A DNA stretch of 23,566 nucleotides, from positions 1 to 23,566 of the forward strand of contig DHHV01000107.1 of assembly GCA_002403455.1 (NCBI GenBank), in the 5' to 3' direction. Origin of the DNA: Hyphomonadaceae bacterium UBA4763. GTDB lineage: Bacteria; Pseudomonadota; Alphaproteobacteria; Caulobacterales; Aquidulcibacteraceae. This document shows positions 21,428 to 23,566 of this stretch, in pieces (position 1 is the stretch's first letter; every line of letters begins with the position of its first letter). Made by a program: the position numbers and the translations under genes. Below the pieces are notes generated by a model. The model was not told the origin of the DNA. It did not search any database and saw only the letters and a list, made by a program, of their open reading frames with translations.

Positions 21428-23566
21428 GGCTGGGCGATCGCCGGCGCCGACCCGTTCGCGCAAGCGGCCGATAAAAGCCTCGAACGCGCCGGAATCGGCC
21501 AGCCGCGCCGCCAGATCGCGCACCCGCGCGCCATTGGTGTCGGGCGCTTCGACCAGTGCGCGAAACGCTTCGGCCTCGATCGACCGCGCCATCGCCGCCC
21601 CATATTTTTGCGCGATCGCGCGCACCAGGCTCTCGTCATCGGCAAGATTGGCGGCGATCGCCGCTCTTAAAATCGTCACGGCGGCGTTTTGATCGGGGAT
21701 GGCCGGCGGATCGCCAATCGCGGTCATCAAGGCTTGCGCCGCCAGCCGCCAATTGCCGGCGCGCCAATGGATTTCGGCCCGCAGATTTTGCGCTTCAGCG
21801 CCAGCAACCCCGTCCAGCAATTCAAGCGCATGGTCCGGGCGGCCCAATTCCGACAAGGCGGCGGCTTCCAGCAGGCGCCGCTCGCGCAAAATCTCCTCCG
21901 GATAGCCCGGTTGGCGGGTTGTTTGCAGCGCTTCGAGGGCTTTGTCAGGCTTATTGTCGAACAAATAGACGGCAGCCAGATCCGCCGCCAGCTTGGCGCG
22001 GCCAAGTCCTTGCGCGCGATTAAATGTCTGATGGGACAGCAATTCGGCGGCTTGGGTCAACAGATCAAAGGCGATCAGGCGATCGACCAGGCGCCTCGTC
22101 ATGATGTCGCCATTGCCGCCCAGCGGGGTCAAATCGCGAAATTCGTAAAAAAGACCGACCGCTTGTACGGGATCGAGCCGGTCGGCGCCGCCGCGCAGGA
22201 ACAAGTCCTCAAAGACCTTGCCCGCGCCGATACGCAATTGGCGGGCGGCTTCCGTATCCGGATTGCGCAGCGAGGTGTTCCATAGGCTCGACAGCGCCTC
22301 GCGATAGCGCCCGAGATCAGCGTAGACCTCGCCCAAATGCTGGCCGAGCATGGCTTCCAGCCCATCGCCGCGCCATAAAAATTGCGCGCCGGAGAGCTCG
22401 TCGAGCGCCTGCTCGGCCGTGATCGCCTTGGATTTGCGTTGCATGTCGACGCGCGCGATCAGCGCGCGCAGCGCCACCGCGCCGTAAGGGTGGCGCTCGA
22501 GAGCCGCAAAGGCGGTCAAAGCGGCGGCGCTGTCGCCCCGCAAACGGGCAATCTCGGCCGTGACGAATTCGGCGACGCCGCGCGTCGCTGACGCCGCATC
22601 GGCGGGGATTTCGCCAACAAATTGCTCGGCGGTCGCCAAATCGCCCGCAATCAGCGCCGCTTCGGCGATCGTAGCGGCAAAGCGGTCGCGCCATTCGCCA
22701 GTATAATAAGAGAAAGCTTGAACGCCATTGGCGAACTCGATGCGGGCTTGCGCCCAATCGCCAATCTGGAAACGCGCAAAGCCGCGCCACAAGGCGGCTG
22801 ACGGGTCCTCACGCAGACCGCTGGCGCTGGCCGTCACCAACGCCTCTTGATAGCGCCCGACCATGGTCTGCGCCGCCAGTTTCAGCGCCATGAAATGCGC
22901 ATCGCGCGTCAGCTCGACATCGGCGGCTTCGGCAACCCGCGCGAGGCCCAATGCTTCATGCGCCAGCCCTGCGCCGATCATGCCGCGTAGATAATCGAGC
23001 CGCGCTTCGGTGCCGTCCGGCCCGGGATCGGCATTAGCGGCGATGCGGGCCAATTGCGCGAGCTCGTCATAAACGCTCTGCCCCGACTGACCAGGTCGCC
23101 AAGCGGCAAAATCGACATGGGTGGTCCGCAAGGGGCGATCGCCGCCCAGCTCGGCCAAGGCGCTGGGCGTCAGCACCAGCCCGTCGCGCGCGGTAATGAC
23201 CAAGCCATCCGGGATCGGACGCGCGTCAATCCCGTCTGACAGCCGCGCCAGCACCACGCCGTGCAAGGTTGGCAGCATTTGCACTTGCAGCAAATTGCGT
23301 TGGTCGGTGATCGCTTTGACCGGCCCAAAGGCCGGCGCAATGACGACGTCATCGCCGGTTTGCGGCAATTTCACCCGAATGGGGGCGGCAAAGCTGCCGC
23401 CGCTGACGCGTAAGCCTTCGGGGACGCGGGAAATCGCATAGGTCTGCCTGGTCGGCGCTACATTGGCGCGGATGTCGAGCCGCCAGCCGCCTTGCTCTTG
23501 CACTAACGTCGCCAGCCGTCCGGGCGCCATGTCGATCTGCAACAAGCCGATGTCCTCGGCCGCGAT
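21425..23566 (-). CDS. Large TPR-repeat protein, N-terminus beyond the window
   Basis: The frame is open from 23566 to the TAG at 21425 (713 residues seen). An internal TTG at 23545 is not a convincing start, because residues upstream of it continue the same style, so the gene is 5'-partial. Residues up to about 150 are beta-rich. The rest is Ala/Leu-rich alpha-alpha repeats of TPR type, such as GRYREALSSLWNTS, GRPDHALELLDGV and AGNWRLAAQALM. No catalytic motif is seen. TPR proteins of this size scaffold complexes, often at the envelope. A flagellar or motility link is conceivable given similar proteins near mot genes in some alphaproteobacteria, but nothing here proves it. It is convergent with secB. 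Confidence 0.8.
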   Translation of the reverse strand: MAAEDIGLLQIDMAPGRLATLVQEQGGWRLDIRANVAPTRQTYAISRVPEGLRVSGGSFAAPIRVKLPQTGDDVVIAPAFGPVKAITDQRNLLQVQMLPTLHGVVLARLSDGIDARPIPDGLVITARDGLVLTPSALAELGGDRPLRTTHVDFAAWRPGQSGQSVYDELAQLARIAANADPGPDGTEARLDYLRGMIGAGLAHEALGLARVAEAADVELTRDAHFMALKLAAQTMVGRYQEALVTASASGLREDPSAALWRGFARFQIGDWAQARIEFANGVQAFSYYTGEWRDRFAATIAEAALIAGDLATAEQFVGEIPADAASATRGVAEFVTAEIARLRGDSAAALTAFAALERHPYGAVALRALIARVDMQRKSKAITAEQALDELSGAQFLWRGDGLEAMLGQHLGEVYADLGRYREALSSLWNTSLRNPDTEAARQLRIGAGKVFEDLFLRGGADRLDPVQAVGLFYEFRDLTPLGGNGDIMTRRLVDRLIAFDLLTQAAELLSHQTFNRAQGLGRAKLAADLAAVYLFDNKPDKALEALQTTRQPGYPEEILRERRLLEAAALSELGRPDHALELLDGVAGAEAQNLRAEIHWRAGNWRLAAQALMTAIGDPPAIPDQNAAVTILRAAIAANLADDESLVRAIAQKYGAAMARSIEAEAFRALVEAPDTNGARVRDLAARLADSGAFEAFIGRLRERVGAGDRPA

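Noticed and set aside
1..23566. CRISPR arrays, tRNA or rRNA genes, intact insertion sequences or prophage genes
   Set aside because: No regularly spaced repeats, cloverleaf-like segments, transposase or phage motifs were found on reading both strands.

Overview
The window is chromosomal DNA of a GC-rich alphaproteobacterium. The evidence is a complete glnD, a chpT gene for the CckA-ChpT-CtrA phosphorelay (an alphaproteobacterial hallmark), the secB / Tim44-like / mltA / smr neighbourhood found in that class, and typical codon use. A Caulobacterales, Hyphomonadaceae or Parvularculales-like lineage fits, but the sequence cannot fix the genus. No rRNA, tRNA, CRISPR array, prophage or intact insertion sequence was seen.

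Layout. (1) Positions 1-235 have no gene and carry two adjacent, TA-flanked, imperfectly palindromic elements of about 77 bp. (2) Positions 236-5914, minus strand: a Kch-type potassium channel, a secreted PHP-domain metallohydrolase, an SRAP (YedK/HMCES-type) DNA-crosslink protein, and glnD. (3) Positions 6048-10445, plus strand: a tightly coupled four-gene ABC cassette (ATPase, GldF-like permease, GldG-like auxiliary protein, DUF4340 protein), followed by a radical SAM/SPASM protein with a doubtful start. (4) Positions 11749-18109, plus strand: chpT, then cheA-cheW-cheY-cheB-cheR. CheA carries a second CheW-like domain and a degenerate receiver domain at its C-terminus. (5) Positions 18111-20573, minus strand: Tim44-like protein, MltA lytic transglycosylase and Smr-domain nuclease. 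(6) Plus-strand secB, then a convergent minus-strand TPR protein that runs off the right edge. A 103-bp palindromic repeat lies between secB and the TPR gene and supplies the TAG stop codon of both.

How the parts may work together. Regions 4 to 6 combine cell-cycle phosphotransfer (ChpT), a chemotaxis pathway lacking its own receptor and CheD, and envelope or export maintenance (SecB, MltA, Tim44-like). In region 3 every junction overlaps or is nearly contiguous, so it looks like one transporter complex of unknown substrate. The items most worth a second look are this ABC cassette with its neighbouring radical SAM gene, the CheA architecture beside chpT, the potential hairpin over the channel gene's ribosome binding site, and the palindromic elements at 29-194 and 21325-21427.
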